Assembly: GCA_002352185.1 (NCBI GenBank)
Contig: DEHY01000137.1
Coordinates: 23,462-54,632 of the forward strand
Reading direction: 5' to 3'
DNA: 31,171 nt
DNA from: Competibacteraceae bacterium UBA2788
Lineage (GTDB): Bacteria; Pseudomonadota; Gammaproteobacteria; Competibacterales; Competibacteraceae
Shown: piece after piece, positions 20,967 through 31,171 of the stretch
Numbering within the stretch: the stretch's first letter is position 1
Layout of the letters: the number at the start of each line of letters is the position of its first letter
Position numbers and translations under genes: made by a program
Notes under the pieces: generated by a model
What the model was told of the DNA's origin: nothing
Databases searched by the model: none
Seen by the model: only the letters and a program-made list of their open reading frames with translations

Positions 20967-23012
20967 ATGATGCGTGGCGAATTACCGGATTTTATCCGCT
21001 GTGGCCGGGCGATTTGCGGCGATCTGACGCAGGCCGAGCGGCGCGAATGGTGGCTGGCGAACGGGCTGGGGGGGTACGCCGCCGGCACGGTGGCCGGGAC
21101 TCTGACCCGGTGTTATCACGGCCTGCTGATCGCGCCGGTGCATCCGCCGCTGGATCGCCGGCTGGTGTTCGCCAAGGCCGACGCCACTCTGGTGGACGGC
21201 GACCGCGACATCGCGCTGTTCAGCAACCGCTGGGCCGGCAGCGCAGTCAATCCGCCCGGTCACGTACACCTCGAATCGTTCCGGCTGGAAGGGCGGATGC
21301 CGGTTTGGCGCTTCGCGGTCGGCGACATCGTGCTGGAACAGCGCATCTGGCTGGAACCGGGCGCCAACACCAGCTATGTCGCCTGGCGGCTGGCGGCGGA
21401 AAATATTGGCCGCGATTTGCAACTGCGGGTTCGCCTGCTGGTGAATGGCCGCGACCATCACGCTCGAACCCGGATGAGCGATTTTCAACCGGCGCTGGAT
21501 GCATCTGATCCCGCGATGCGGCAGGTGCATACGCCTGATTTTACGCTGCGGTTGTGGGCGCGGGGCGGCGTCATTGTGGGTGACGCCCACTGGTTCGAGC
21601 ATTTCGATCTGCCGGTGGAACACGAACGCGGGTTGGCCTACCGCGACCATCATTTTTGCATCGGCGAGGCGGTCCTGACGCTGCAACCCGGTGTCTGGAC
21701 TGGCGTTATCGCCAGTTTGCAGGAGGGAGCCGATCTGGATTTGGGCGCGGCGCAACAGCGATTCCTGAACCGGGAAATCGCCTTGCTGACCCAGGCTGAG
21801 ACGCAGGCGCCGGAGTTGCGCGGCGCGCCGGACTGGGTGCGGCAACTGGCGCTGGCGGCGGACGGTTTCCTGTTTGCCCGCCCGTTGCCGGATTTGCCGG
21901 ACGGCGAATCGGTGATCGCGGGCTATCCCTGGTTCGGCGACTGGGGCCGCGACACCATGATCGCACTGCCCGGACTGACGCTGGCGACCGGGCGCAGCGA
22001 TACCGCCCGCCGCATCCTGCTGACCTTCGCCCGCTTCATTGACCGGGGTATGTTGCCCAATCTGTTTCCCAGCGCTGCTGAGCCGCTGGCCTACAACACG
22101 GTGGATGCGGCGCTGTGGTATGTCGAGGCGTGGCGGGCCTATCTGGAGACCAGCGCCGATAGCAAAACTTTGGTCGCGGCGTTTCCGGTGTTGCAGGAAA
22201 TCATCGCCTGGCATGTGGCCGGAACCCGCTACGGCATCGGCATGGATTCCAGGGATGGGCTGCTGCGCGCTGGCGAGCCGGGGACGCAACTGACCTGGAT
22301 GGACGCCAAGATCGGCGACTGGGTGGTGACGCCGCGCGTTGGCAAGCCGGTGGAAATCAATGCGCTCTGGTACAACGCGCTGCGGGTGGTGGCCGATTTC
22401 GCCCGGCAGTTGGGTCAATCGCCCGCTTTCTACGACGATCTGGCGATGCAGGCAGGCGATGGGTTCCAGCGCTTTGTCCGCCCCGATGGCGAGGGGTTGT
22501 ATGACGTGCTGGACGGTCCTGACGGCGACGATGCCCGCATCCGCCCCAATCAGATTTTCGCGGTGAGCCTGCGTCACAGCCCGCTCGATCCGGTCGCGCA
22601 GCAGGCGGCGGTTCGAGTCTGCGGGCGGGAACTGCTGACCTCCTACGGTCTGCGTTCGCTGGCGCCGCGCCACGCCGAATTCCGGCCTTATTATCTGGGC
22701 GATGTGCGGGAGCGGGACAGCAGCTACCATCAAGGCCCGGTGTGGGCCTGGCTGCTGGGTCACTATGCGCTGGCCGACCATCGGGTACATGGTGACGCAG
22801 CGGCGGCGCAAGCCTGGCTGGAGCCGATCCGCGATCACCTGCTGGACGCCGGCTTGGGCGCGATCAGCGAGATTTTCGACGGCGCGCCGCCGCACCAGCC
22901 GCGTGGAGCGCCGGCGCAGGCCTGGTCGGTGGCCTGCGTGCTGGAGGCCTGGCAGCGGCTGGAACGGTCGAAGAGGATTAGCCACCACGCTGACGCAATA
23001 ACCGGGCATTGA
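20967..23012 (+). CDS. glycogen debranching enzyme family (amylo-alpha-1,6-glucosidase, GDE_N/GDE_C)
   Basis: A 681-residue protein from the ATG at 20967 (AGG at 20959-20961). An in-frame GTG at 20877 overlaps the DUF192 stop as GTGA and would add 30 unconserved residues. The N-terminal beta domain (about 10-250) carries EWWLANGLGGYAAGT and CYHGLLIAP, typical of bacterial GDE_N. The (alpha/alpha)6 C-terminal domain (about 285-675) contains YPWFGDWGRDTMIALPGL near 318-335, AYNTVDAALWYVEAW, LTWMDAKIGDWVVTPR and GPVWAWLLGHYAL. These match the archaeal/bacterial amylo-1,6-glucosidase relatives, which hydrolyse alpha-1,6 branch points in glycogen-like glucans. No signal peptide is present, so it is cytoplasmic. 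Together with PHA synthase this points to mixed carbon storage. No other glycogen gene lies in the window. Confidence 0.92.
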   Translation: MMRGELPDFIRCGRAICGDLTQAERREWWLANGLGGYAAGTVAGTLTRCYHGLLIAPVHPPLDRRLVFAKADATLVDGDRDIALFSNRWAGSAVNPPGHVHLESFRLEGRMPVWRFAVGDIVLEQRIWLEPGANTSYVAWRLAAENIGRDLQLRVRLLVNGRDHHARTRMSDFQPALDASDPAMRQVHTPDFTLRLWARGGVIVGDAHWFEHFDLPVEHERGLAYRDHHFCIGEAVLTLQPGVWTGVIASLQEGADLDLGAAQQRFLNREIALLTQAETQAPELRGAPDWVRQLALAADGFLFARPLPDLPDGESVIAGYPWFGDWGRDTMIALPGLTLATGRSDTARRILLTFARFIDRGMLPNLFPSAAEPLAYNTVDAALWYVEAWRAYLETSADSKTLVAAFPVLQEIIAWHVAGTRYGIGMDSRDGLLRAGEPGTQLTWMDAKIGDWVVTPRVGKPVEINALWYNALRVVADFARQLGQSPAFYDDLAMQAGDGFQRFVRPDGEGLYDVLDGPDGDDARIRPNQIFAVSLRHSPLDPVAQQAAVRVCGRELLTSYGLRSLAPRHAEFRPYYLGDVRERDSSYHQGPVWAWLLGHYALADHRVHGDAAAAQAWLEPIRDHLLDAGLGAISEIFDGAPPHQPRGAPAQAWSVACVLEAWQRLERSKRISHHADAITGH

Positions 23013-23017
23013 ATAGA

Positions 23018-23797
23018 ATGAGCCGTGATCCACTGAGCGACGTGAAGATCGTTGAGTCCTGGGGCAAAAACGCCTTGCCGTGGACCAAAGCCGTGCGCGA
23101 TGGGCAGATCGACAGTCGGCGACTCATCACCAATCAAGCCATCGTCGAAGCAGTCCTCAGCCGTTCGCCGCGCACCGTTCTGGATCTGGGTTGCGGCGAG
23201 GGGTGGCTGACGCGGGAACTGGCTGCACGACAGATCCAGGTCACTGGAGTCGATGCGGTTCCAGATTTGATTGAAAAAGCCCAAAGCGCGGGAGGAGGCG
23301 ATTTCCGGGTGGCGTCTTATGAGGAAATTGCTGCCGGAAAACTCAAAATTTCGGTAGATGTCATGGTTTGCAATTTCGCGCTGTTGGGCCATAAATCGGT
23401 CGAAGCGATGTTTAGAGCGGCTCCGTCGTTATTGAATGCACACGGCGCATTGATAATTCAAACCCTTCACCCGATTATGGCCTGTGGCGATTTTCCCTAT
23501 CAGGATGGTTGGCGCGAAGGCTCGTGGACCGGATTCAGCGCCGATTTCACCGACCCGGCTCCCTGGTATTTCAGAACCATGGAGAGCTGGATCAAGCTAT
23601 TCAGGGACTCTGGATTTCAGTTGCTTGAAGTGCGTGAGCCTGTCCATCCCAAGACCCGGAAACCGGCTTCGGTGATCTTCATTGCGGAAGTGGCTGATAG
23701 AGTTTTCGCGTTGGCGTCCAAACCGGATCTTCGTGATACGGACTCGGCGCAGCATGGAGTTCCAGCCCGTTTCACATCGCAGCCGGCAACGTCCTGA
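23018..23797 (+). CDS. class I SAM-dependent methyltransferase (UbiG/Methyltransf_25-like)
   Basis: A 259-residue protein from the ATG at 23018; a TTG at 23009 overlapping the previous stop (TTGA) would add three residues and cannot be excluded. SAM motif [16 protein letters not shown] lies at about 52-66, the acidic end of beta 2 in [11 protein letters not shown], and motif IV-like [12 protein letters not shown] further on. A substrate-side region with [17 protein letters not shown] follows. The last ~35 residues (after [10 protein letters not shown]) look unstructured. It sits directly after the debranching-enzyme gene, 5 bases from its stop, so the two are co-transcribed. There is no sequence reason to link it to glycogen. 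The substrate is unknown. Confidence 0.85.
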   Translation: MSRDPLSDVKIVESWGKNALPWTKAVRDGQIDSRRLITNQAIVEAVLSRSPRTVLDLGCGEGWLTRELAARQIQVTGVDAVPDLIEKAQSAGGGDFRVASYEEIAAGKLKISVDVMVCNFALLGHKSVEAMFRAAPSLLNAHGALIIQTLHPIMACGDFPYQDGWREGSWTGFSADFTDPAPWYFRTMESWIKLFRDSGFQLLEVREPVHPKTRKPASVIFIAEVADRVFALASKPDLRDTDSAQHGVPARFTSQPATS

Positions 23798-23845
23798 GCA
23801 GGAAGACATTTGACGATTTCCACATTGCGGGATGAACCCGGTCGC

Positions 23846-26671
23846 ATGGACACCCTCAAGATTCGCGGCGCACGCACCCATAATCTGCAAAACATTGACC
23901 TCGACCTGCCGCGCAACCGGCTGATCGTCATCACCGGCCTGTCCGGTTCCGGCAAATCCTCGCTGGCCTTCGACACGCTCTATGCCGAAGGCCAGCGCCG
24001 CTATGTCGAATCGCTGTCGGCCTACGCCCGGCAATTCCTGTCGCTGATGGAAAAGCCCGACGTGGATCATATTGAAGGGCTGTCGCCGGCCATTTCCATC
24101 GAGCAGAAATCCACCTCGCACAATCCGCGTTCGACGGTCGGCACCATCACCGAGATTTACGATTACTTGCGGCTGTTGTACGCCCGCGCCGGGATTCCGC
24201 GCTGTCCGGATCACCACATTGACCTTGACGCGCAAACCGTGGGGCAGATGGTGGATCAGGTGCTGGCGTTGCCGGAGGGCGAACGGTTGATGCTGCTGGC
24301 CCCGGTGGTCAAGGAGCGCAAGGGCGAACATGTCAAGCTGTTGCAGGACCTGCGCGCCCAGGGGTTCGTGCGCGCCCGGATTGACGGCGAAGTGGTGGAA
24401 CTGGACAGCCCGCCGCCGCTGGATTTGCGCCGCAAGCATACGATTGAGGTCGTCGTAGACCGTTTCAAGGTGCGTGCTGATCTCGGTTTGCGGCTGGCGG
24501 AATCGTTCGAGACCGCGCTGCGGCTGGCCGAGGGCGTGGCGCGGGTGGCGTTTCTGGATCAGCCGGAACAGGCCGAACTGCTGTTCGCCGCCGGTTTCGC
24601 CTGTCCGGTGTGCGGGTACAGCTTGAGCGAACTGGAGCCACGGCTGTTCTCGTTCAACAACCCGACCGGCGCGTGCCCGGAATGCGATGGCTTGGGCGTC
24701 AAGCAGTTTTTCGATGCCGAGCGGGTGGTGGCGCATCCGCATCTGAGTCTGGCGCGGGGTGCAGTGCGCGGCTGGGATCGGGATAATTTCTATTATTTCC
24801 AACTCGTTCAATCTTTGGCGCGACATTACGGTTTCGAGGTGGATACGCCATTTCAGGAGTTGCCGGAACGGATCCGCACCATCATTCTCCACGGCAGCGG
24901 CCACGAAACCATCGAGTTCGAGTACGCCAACAGTCGCGGCGAACGGTCGGTGCGCCGCCATGCCTTTGAAGGCGTCATCGTTAACATGGATCGCCGCTAC
25001 CGGGAAACTGAATCGAATCTGGTGCGGGATGAATTGGCGAAATATTTGAGCAGTCGCCCGTGTCCGTCCTGCAACGGAGCGCGGTTGAATCGTTCCGCCC
25101 GCCATGTCTTTGTCGCCGGCCAGAATTTGCCCGCCATCGTCGCCCGGCCTATTGGCATAGCCCGTGAGTTCTTCGCGGAATTAAACCTGCCGGGCCGACG
25201 CGGTGAAATCGCCACGAAAATCGTCAAGGAAATCAGCGAGCGGTTGAATTTTCTGGTCAATGTCGGGCTGGATTATCTGAGTCTGGAACGCAGCGCCGAC
25301 ACCTTGTCGGGCGGCGAAGCGCAGCGCATCCGGTTGGCGTCGCAGATTGGCGCGGGCCTGGTTGGCGTCATGTACGTGCTGGATGAGCCGTCCATCGGTT
25401 TGCACCAGCGCGATAACGCCCGGCTGCTGGCCAGCCTGTTGCGGTTGCGCGATCTCGGCAACACCGTGATCGTGGTCGAGCATGACGAGGACGCCATTCG
25501 CACCGCCGATCATGTGGTGGACATGGGGCCGGGCGCGGGCGTACATGGCGGACGGATCGTGGCGCAAGGGACGCCTGCCGACATCATCGCGCAGCCCGAA
25601 TCCTTGACCGGCGCGTATTTGAGCGGGCGGCGGCGGATTGAAGTGCCGACCCGGCGAACGCCGCCGGATGCGAAGAAGAAGCTACGGATTGTCGGGGCCA
25701 GCGGCAACAATCTGAAAAATCTGAGCGTGGAGATTCCACTGGGGTTGTTCACCTGCATTACCGGCGTTTCCGGTTCCGGCAAGTCCACCCTGATCAACGA
25801 TACGCTGTACCGCTATGCCGCCCGCGATTTGAACAACGCCAATGAAGCGCCCGCGCCCTGCCGGGATTTAATCGGTTTGGAGCTGTTGGATAAGGTGGTC
25901 AACATTGACCAAAGTCCCATCGGTCGCACGCCGCGCTCCAATCCGGCCACCTACACCGGCCTGTTCACTCCGATCCGCGAATTGTTTGCCGGAGTGCCGG
26001 AATCGCGTTCCCGGGGCTATCAGCCCGGACGGTTCAGTTTCAATGTGAAGGGCGGACGCTGTGAAGTCTGTCAGGGCGACGGAGTGATTCAGGTGGCGAT
26101 GCATTTCCTGCCGGATATTTATGTACCGTGCGATGGGTGCAAAGGCCGGCGTTACAACCGGGAAACCCTGGATATCCGCTACAAGGGCCGCAACATCCAT
26201 GAAGTGCTGGAGATGACGGTCGAGGATGCGCTGGCGTTTTATCAGGCCGTGCCGGTCGTCGCCCGCAAGCTCCAGACCTTGACCGACGTCGGCTTGTCCT
26301 ATATCCGGCTCGGGCAGAATGCGACCACGCTCTCCGGCGGCGAAGCGCAACGGGTGAAACTGGCGCGGGAGCTGTCCAAACGCGACACCGGCCAGACGCT
26401 TTATATTCTCGATGAGCCGACTACCGGCCTGCATTTTCACGACATTGAACAGTTGTTGAAGGTGCTGCATGAATTGCGGGATCGCGGCAATACCATGGTG
26501 GTGATTGAGCATAATCTGGATGTGATCAAGACCGCAGACTGGATCATTGATCTGGGGCCGGAAGGCGGCGGCGGGGGAGGTGAGGTCGTGGCTTTGGGGA
26601 CGCCGGAGCAGATGGCGGCGCATCCGCACAGTCATACCGGGCGGTTTTTGGCGCCAGTGCTGGGGCGGTGA
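23846..26671 (+). CDS. uvrA: excinuclease ABC subunit A
   Basis: The damage-recognition ATPase of nucleotide excision repair, which loads UvrB. From the ATG at 23846 it is 941 residues, essentially the E. coli length, and begins [14 protein letters not shown] exactly where the family does. A TTG at 23810 preceded by GGAAG would add 12 residues. The two ABC modules are intact: Walker [10 protein letters not shown] (31-39) and GVSGSGKST (about 640-648), and signature LSGGEAQR in both halves. Zinc-binding CPVCGYS...CPECDG and CEVCQGDG...CDGCKG pairs are present. Sequence identity to the E. coli protein appears high throughout by eye. No SOS (LexA) box was recognised upstream, where the gap from the methyltransferase gene is only 48 bases. 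Confidence 0.99.
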   Translation: MDTLKIRGARTHNLQNIDLDLPRNRLIVITGLSGSGKSSLAFDTLYAEGQRRYVESLSAYARQFLSLMEKPDVDHIEGLSPAISIEQKSTSHNPRSTVGTITEIYDYLRLLYARAGIPRCPDHHIDLDAQTVGQMVDQVLALPEGERLMLLAPVVKERKGEHVKLLQDLRAQGFVRARIDGEVVELDSPPPLDLRRKHTIEVVVDRFKVRADLGLRLAESFETALRLAEGVARVAFLDQPEQAELLFAAGFACPVCGYSLSELEPRLFSFNNPTGACPECDGLGVKQFFDAERVVAHPHLSLARGAVRGWDRDNFYYFQLVQSLARHYGFEVDTPFQELPERIRTIILHGSGHETIEFEYANSRGERSVRRHAFEGVIVNMDRRYRETESNLVRDELAKYLSSRPCPSCNGARLNRSARHVFVAGQNLPAIVARPIGIAREFFAELNLPGRRGEIATKIVKEISERLNFLVNVGLDYLSLERSADTLSGGEAQRIRLASQIGAGLVGVMYVLDEPSIGLHQRDNARLLASLLRLRDLGNTVIVVEHDEDAIRTADHVVDMGPGAGVHGGRIVAQGTPADIIAQPESLTGAYLSGRRRIEVPTRRTPPDAKKKLRIVGASGNNLKNLSVEIPLGLFTCITGVSGSGKSTLINDTLYRYAARDLNNANEAPAPCRDLIGLELLDKVVNIDQSPIGRTPRSNPATYTGLFTPIRELFAGVPESRSRGYQPGRFSFNVKGGRCEVCQGDGVIQVAMHFLPDIYVPCDGCKGRRYNRETLDIRYKGRNIHEVLEMTVEDALAFYQAVPVVARKLQTLTDVGLSYIRLGQNATTLSGGEAQRVKLARELSKRDTGQTLYILDEPTTGLHFHDIEQLLKVLHELRDRGNTMVVIEHNLDVIKTADWIIDLGPEGGGGGGEVVALGTPEQMAAHPHSHTGRFLAPVLGR

Positions 26672-26789
26672 TTCAGATTGAAACCGGTGCGTTTTCCACA
26701 GGGCGCGGGACAGAGTCACGCCCTTCGATATAAACTGGCGCGCTTTTTCTGGAATCCGGGCTGCGGCGAGTTGTGACCCTACGGGTGCG

Positions 26790-26819
26790 TTGCCGGGATC
26801 GCCCCAATATCGTTAAACT
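26790..26819 (+). promoter_or_regulatory. weak promoter candidate for ndk
   Basis: TTGCCG (26790-26795) and TAAACT (26814-26819) are 18 bases apart, four of six matches each, about 80 bases before the ndk ATG. The region 26672-26900 is otherwise unassigned. It contains a GGGCG/CGCCC pair (26701-26705, 26719-26723) that might fold after uvrA, but no T run follows it directly. GGAG at 26891-26894 is a good ribosome-binding site for ndk. Confidence 0.2.
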
Positions 26820-26900
26820 CCGATAAACTTCAAATCCGCCCGACACCCCGCCGTCGGATTCGCCCTATCCTCCAATCCTAATGACTCCACGGAGCCTCGC

Positions 26901-27324
26901 ATGACCTTGGAACACACCTTATCCATCATCAAGCCCGGCGCGGTCCGCCGGAACATCATCGGCCAGATTATCAGTCGCTTCGAGAGTTCCGGCTTGCGCA
27001 TCGCTGCGGCTCGGATGGTTCGGCTAAGCCAAGAGCAAGCCGAACAATTCTATGCCGTCCATCGCGAGCGCCCGTTCTATTCTGAACTGGTGGCCTACAT
27101 GACCGAAGGCCCCATCCTGGTGATGGTGCTGGAAGGCGAGGACGCTATCGCCCGAAACCGGGCGATTATGGGCTCCACCGATCCCCAAAAAGCCACGCCC
27201 GGCACGATTCGCTTCGACCTGGGCAAAAACACCACCCGCAACACCGTACACGGCTCCGATGCGCCGGAAACGGCTGAAGCCGAAATCGCCTTTTTCTTTA
27301 AGCCCGACGATATTTGTCCGCGTC

Positions 27325-27332
<8 letters not shown>
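26901..27332 (+). CDS. ndk: nucleoside diphosphate kinase
   Basis: Transfers the gamma phosphate between nucleoside triphosphates and diphosphates by a ping-pong mechanism through a phosphohistidine. The 143 residues match the bacterial family length. The catalytic H117 lies in RNTVHGSD, K11 in SIIKPGAV contacts the phosphates, and GTIRFDLG is the usual nucleotide-binding segment. The residue after Lys-Pro is Gly rather than the common Asp, but E. coli Ndk has Asn at this place, so function is probably unaffected. GGAG ends 6 bases before the ATG. The last eight bases overlap the rlmN start, giving an operon order (ndk-rlmN-pilW/pilF-rodZ) common in gammaproteobacteria. Confidence 0.99.
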
Positions 27333-28458
<1,126 letters not shown>

Positions 28459-28468
28459 AGCATCAATC

Positions 28469-29227
28469 ATGCGGCTATCGGCTAAATCAACGACCCTGTT
28501 GCTGGCGCTGCTGCTGGGCGCTTGCGCCGGTTCGCAGGAGCGGGATTTCAAGGAAAATGTCGCCGAAGCCAATTTCAAGCTGGGCATCGGCTACATGCAA
28601 TCCGGCCATTACGAGGTCGCCGCCGAGAAACTGCTCAAATCACTGCAATTCGATGAGAACAGTCCCGAGGCGCACAACGCCATTGCCATTCTCTATGAGG
28701 AGATGCGGGAGTACGGCCCCGCCGAAACCCACTTCAAGCGCGCCATCGAACTCAAGCCCGACTACACCCTGACCAAGCTGAACTATGCCCGTTTTCTCTG
28801 TACCCGCGAGCCGGTTCGCACCGCCGAGGGCGAAGCCGAATTGCAGAAAGTCGCCGCTGATCCGGCCAATGCCGGCGCTACTGCCGCCGACGCCTACGCC
28901 GGTTTGGCGACCTGCGCCCGCAAGCGGAATGATTCCGCCCAGGCTGAAACCTGGCTGCGCAAGGCGCTGGAACTTAACCCCAACAACACCAGCGCCCTGC
29001 TCGATCTGGCTGAACTCAGCCAGAATCAGGGCAAAACCTTGCAGGCGCGCGCTTTTCTGCAACGCTATCATGCCCAAACCCGCCCAACGCCACAGAGCCT
29101 GTGGCTGGGCATCGCTGTCGAGCAAGCGAGCGATGGCGACCCGCAATTACGCCGGGAGTACGGTGTGTTACTGTTATCCCAGTTCCCCAATTCCGATCAA
29201 GCCCGTCGCCTGAAACAGTCGCCATGA
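28469..29227 (+). CDS. pilW: type IV pilus biogenesis/stability TPR lipoprotein PilW/PilF
   Basis: A 252-residue lipoprotein from the ATG at 28469. The signal peptide ends in the lipobox LLGAC, with lipidation at about C19 or C20, and the next residues (AGSQ) suit outer-membrane sorting. Tetratricopeptide repeats fill residues 35-245: FKLGIGYMQSGHYEVAAEKL, AHNAIAILYEEM, TAADAYAGLATCARKRND and SALLDLAELSQNQGKTLQA. In Pseudomonas, PilF pilots the secretin PilQ to the outer membrane. The position between rlmN and rodZ is the usual one for this gene. It ends in an ATGA overlap with rodZ. Other pilus genes are not in the window. Confidence 0.93.
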   Translation: MRLSAKSTTLLLALLLGACAGSQERDFKENVAEANFKLGIGYMQSGHYEVAAEKLLKSLQFDENSPEAHNAIAILYEEMREYGPAETHFKRAIELKPDYTLTKLNYARFLCTREPVRTAEGEAELQKVAADPANAGATAADAYAGLATCARKRNDSAQAETWLRKALELNPNNTSALLDLAELSQNQGKTLQARAFLQRYHAQTRPTPQSLWLGIAVEQASDGDPQLRREYGVLLLSQFPNSDQARRLKQSP

Positions 29228-30285
29228 GTATGAGCCACGAATCCTCCGCTGATTTCAACCCGTCGACCGAAGCTGTCGCCACGCACGCCGAATCGTTGGG
29301 CGCCTGGCTGGCCCGCACTCGCGCCAGTCACGGCGCCGAACTGCGCGAAGTGGCTCGCCGTCTCGGTCTGAACCCGATCCTGATCCAGGCTATCGAGAAT
29401 GATGACTTCGAGCGCTTGGGGCCGCCGGTGTTTGTGCGCGGCTATCTCAGCCGCTACGCCCGATTTCTGGAACTGCCGGAGTCGGTGGCGCTGGATCGCT
29501 ACAGCCAGCAAGTGGGTGCCAGCCGAGAGCTTCCACCGCTAAAAGTGGTGCATCCGCGCCGCCGGCAGACCCAGGTTCGGGACTTGCGCGGCCTGCTTTA
29601 TCTGCTGGTGATCATCGGCGTCGGCTGGGCCGCCGTGCAGAATTTAGGGAGCCTGGACCCCAGCCGACTGAGCGCATGGTGGACGGGCGGTCACCGGGAC
29701 GGCGGCGCTCAGACTGCCAGCAGCCCGATGGCGGTCACGACGCAGACTCAGTACCCGTTCCAGCCCAAGCCCAAGCCCGATGAGGCGATCCATGAACCGG
29801 CGCCTCCAGCGCCCGCGCCCGCAGCCGGTGAGTCTCCCCCTGCGCCCCATCCCGAACCGGGGGGCGCAACGTCATCGGCTATCGCACTGTTGATGCCACC
29901 CACCCTCGCACCTGGGATCCGTCCCGAATCTCCTCCAGCGCCAGCGGTATCCGGCGTTACTCTCGCCACCACCGCCACGGTTTCCGCCACTGTAGGGAGT
30001 AGTGGCGACAACTCAGCGCCGGACGCTCGATCCGACGCCCGGCTGATGCTGCAATTCAGCGAAGACTGCTGGGTGGAAGTGAAAGATGCACAAGGCAAGG
30101 TGCTGGCTAACGGCCTGATGAAAGCCAACACCACCCACGCCATAGCCGGCCCGGCGCCATTCACGGTGACGCTGGGCAACGCGCCCGCCGCACGCATTGC
30201 CCTGGATGACCGGCTGGTGGATGCAGCGATCTATCTGCCCCGGCGCGGCACCGTCAGCCGCTTCACGTTGACGCCTTCTCCCTGA
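29224..30285 (+). CDS. rodZ: RodZ-like cytoskeletal/cell-shape protein (HTH_25, TM, DUF4115)
   Basis: RodZ links the MreB cytoskeleton to the elongasome at the inner membrane. The start ATG at 29224 overlaps the pilW stop (ATGA), giving 353 residues. The cytoplasmic helix-turn-helix domain spans about 22-95 ([20 protein letters not shown], then [19 protein letters not shown]). A basic juxtamembrane stretch ([13 protein letters not shown]) precedes one membrane helix at about 122-140. A long Pro/Ala-rich periplasmic linker (about 170-255) follows. The C-terminal DUF4115 beta domain (265-350) contains [19 protein letters not shown] and [14 protein letters not shown]. All parts expected of RodZ are present. 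In many relatives ispG lies next; here hisS follows after two bases. Confidence 0.95.
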   Translation: MSMSHESSADFNPSTEAVATHAESLGAWLARTRASHGAELREVARRLGLNPILIQAIENDDFERLGPPVFVRGYLSRYARFLELPESVALDRYSQQVGASRELPPLKVVHPRRRQTQVRDLRGLLYLLVIIGVGWAAVQNLGSLDPSRLSAWWTGGHRDGGAQTASSPMAVTTQTQYPFQPKPKPDEAIHEPAPPAPAPAAGESPPAPHPEPGGATSSAIALLMPPTLAPGIRPESPPAPAVSGVTLATTATVSATVGSSGDNSAPDARSDARLMLQFSEDCWVEVKDAQGKVLANGLMKANTTHAIAGPAPFTVTLGNAPAARIALDDRLVDAAIYLPRRGTVSRFTLTPSP

Positions 30286-30287
30286 CC

Positions 30288-31171
30288 ATGCCCAAGCCGT
30301 TTCAAGCCATCCGTGGCATGAATGACATCCTGCCCGGCGAATCGGCGCTGTGGCAGGGCCTCGAAGCCACGGTGCGCGAGGCGCTCGCCGCCTATGATTA
30401 CCGCGAAATCCGTCTGCCGATAGTTGAAAAGACCGAGTTGTTTGCCCGCTCGATTGGCGAAGTGACCGACATCGTTGAGAAAGAGATGTACACCTTCGCC
30501 GACCGCAACGATGAGAGTTTGACCTTGCGCCCGGAGGGCACTGCAGGTTGCGTCCGCGCCTGCATCGAGCATGGCCTGCTGCATAACCAGACCCAGCGGC
30601 TGTGGTACGCCGGGCCGATGTTTCGCTACGAAAAACCGCAGAAGGGCCGCTACCGCCAGTTTCACCAGGTCGGCGTTGAAGCCTACGGCATGGCTGGCCC
30701 GGACATTGACGCCGAATTGATTGGTCTGACGGCGCGGTTGTGGCGACGGCTCGGCATCCGCGAGGTTACGCTGCAACTCAACTCGCTCGGCTCCAGCGCC
30801 GCCCGCGCCGCCTACCGCGAACGGCTGGTGGCCTACCTTGAAACCCGGCGCACGGAACTGGACGAAGACAGCCGGCGGCGGCTGCACACCAATCCGCTGC
30901 GCATCCTGGACACCAAAAATCCGGCGATGCACGGGGTCGTGGCGGAGGCGCCGGTGTTGCTGGATCACCTCGATGCCGAATCCCGGAGCCATTTCGCGGA
31001 ATTGCGGGCGTTGCTGGACAGCGCTGGCATCCGCTACCAGATCAATCCGCGTCTGATGCGTGGCCTGGATTACTACTGCAAGACCGTGTTCGAATGGGTG
31101 ACTGACACCCTCGGCGCTCAAGGCACGATCTGCGCCGGCGGACGTTACGATGGCCTGATCGAACAGTTAGG
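30288..31171 (+). CDS. hisS: histidyl-tRNA synthetase, 3' end beyond the window
   Basis: A class II aminoacyl-tRNA synthetase charging tRNA-His. The ATG at 30288 is two bases after the rodZ stop. The 294 complete codons visible, of about 420 expected, run to the window edge without a stop. The N-terminus [15 protein letters not shown] is typical. Motif 2 reads [16 protein letters not shown]. The histidine-specific motifs are both present: [13 protein letters not shown] and [13 protein letters not shown], the latter at the edge. [16 protein letters not shown] is the usual ATP/histidine-site segment. The open frame is intact and continues past base 31171; the C-terminal anticodon-binding domain lies outside. 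Confidence 0.98.
   Translation, partial: MPKPFQAIRGMNDILPGESALWQGLEATVREALAAYDYREIRLPIVEKTELFARSIGEVTDIVEKEMYTFADRNDESLTLRPEGTAGCVRACIEHGLLHNQTQRLWYAGPMFRYEKPQKGRYRQFHQVGVEAYGMAGPDIDAELIGLTARLWRRLGIREVTLQLNSLGSSAARAAYRERLVAYLETRRTELDEDSRRRLHTNPLRILDTKNPAMHGVVAEAPVLLDHLDAESRSHFAELRALLDSAGIRYQINPRLMRGLDYYCKTVFEWVTDTLGAQGTICAGGRYDGLIEQL

Noticed and set aside
20982..23033. Long minus-strand open frame opposite the debranching-enzyme gene (683 codons)
   Set aside because: It is a shadow typical of GC-rich DNA; composition is Gln/Arg/His-rich with no recognisable domain, while the plus strand has clear family motifs.
26701..26750. uvrA terminator built from GCGCG...CGCGCTTTTT
   Set aside because: The arms are only five bases and about 39 bases apart, so a stable terminator hairpin is unlikely.
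26931..26945. Gly in place of Asp after Lys-Pro in the Ndk KPDAV motif
   Set aside because: E. coli Ndk has Asn at the same position, so it tolerates change; the catalytic H117 and K11 are intact.

Overview
The window reads as a GC-rich (roughly 60%) gammaproteobacterial chromosome. The evidence is the run ndk-rlmN-pilW/pilF-rodZ-hisS, full-length cobalamin-dependent MetH and UvrA of enteric type, and a class III (PhaE/PhaC) polyhydroxyalkanoate synthase. PHA synthase, a glycogen-debranching-type enzyme and many large hybrid sensor kinases together would fit a PHA- and glycogen-storing lineage such as Competibacteraceae or a relative of Chromatiales. That assignment is inference from gene content; no rRNA or other phylogenetic marker was analysed.

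Layout. (i) 1-4438, plus strand: a signalling operon with 4-base stop/start overlaps. It holds the 3' end of a multi-receiver protein, a STAS-like/CheB-like/CheR fusion and a soluble receiver-kinase-receiver protein. (ii) 4528-8238: metH. (iii) 8252-10849: a small accessory-looking stretch. It holds an AT-rich methyltransferase, a convergent polysaccharide-deacetylase-like gene overlapping an XRE repressor-like gene, and a divergent small exported protein with an Sm/SH3-like core. (iv) 10993-12644, minus strand: phaC and phaE. (v) 12755-14236, minus: a periplasmic M48 metalloprotease with TPRs, BepA/YfgC-like. (vi) 14383-20282, minus: a 1588-residue hybrid sensor kinase translationally coupled, through a TTGA overlap, to an RpfG-type receiver/HD-GYP cyclic-di-GMP phosphodiesterase. 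(vii) 20440-23797, plus: a DUF192 protein, a glycogen-debranching-family enzyme and a methyltransferase. (viii) 23846-26671: uvrA. (ix) 26901-31171: ndk, rlmN, pilW/pilF, rodZ and the start of hisS, cut by the window edge.

How the genes may work together. The two signalling clusters are self-contained phosphorelay modules. One includes chemotaxis-type methylation and demethylation domains without any visible receptor or CheA/CheW. The other couples ligand sensing to cyclic-di-GMP hydrolysis. phaE and phaC form a minimal PHA polymerisation unit behind their own promoter-like site. The last block is a conserved housekeeping neighbourhood, but ispG, often found between rodZ and hisS, is absent.

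I see no tRNA, rRNA, CRISPR array, insertion sequence or prophage. No gene-free stretch exceeds 300 bases; the longest is 26672-26900. I do not see a clearly new system. The best candidates for a second look are the 8.2-10.9 kb accessory stretch and the STAS-CheB-CheR fusion operon.
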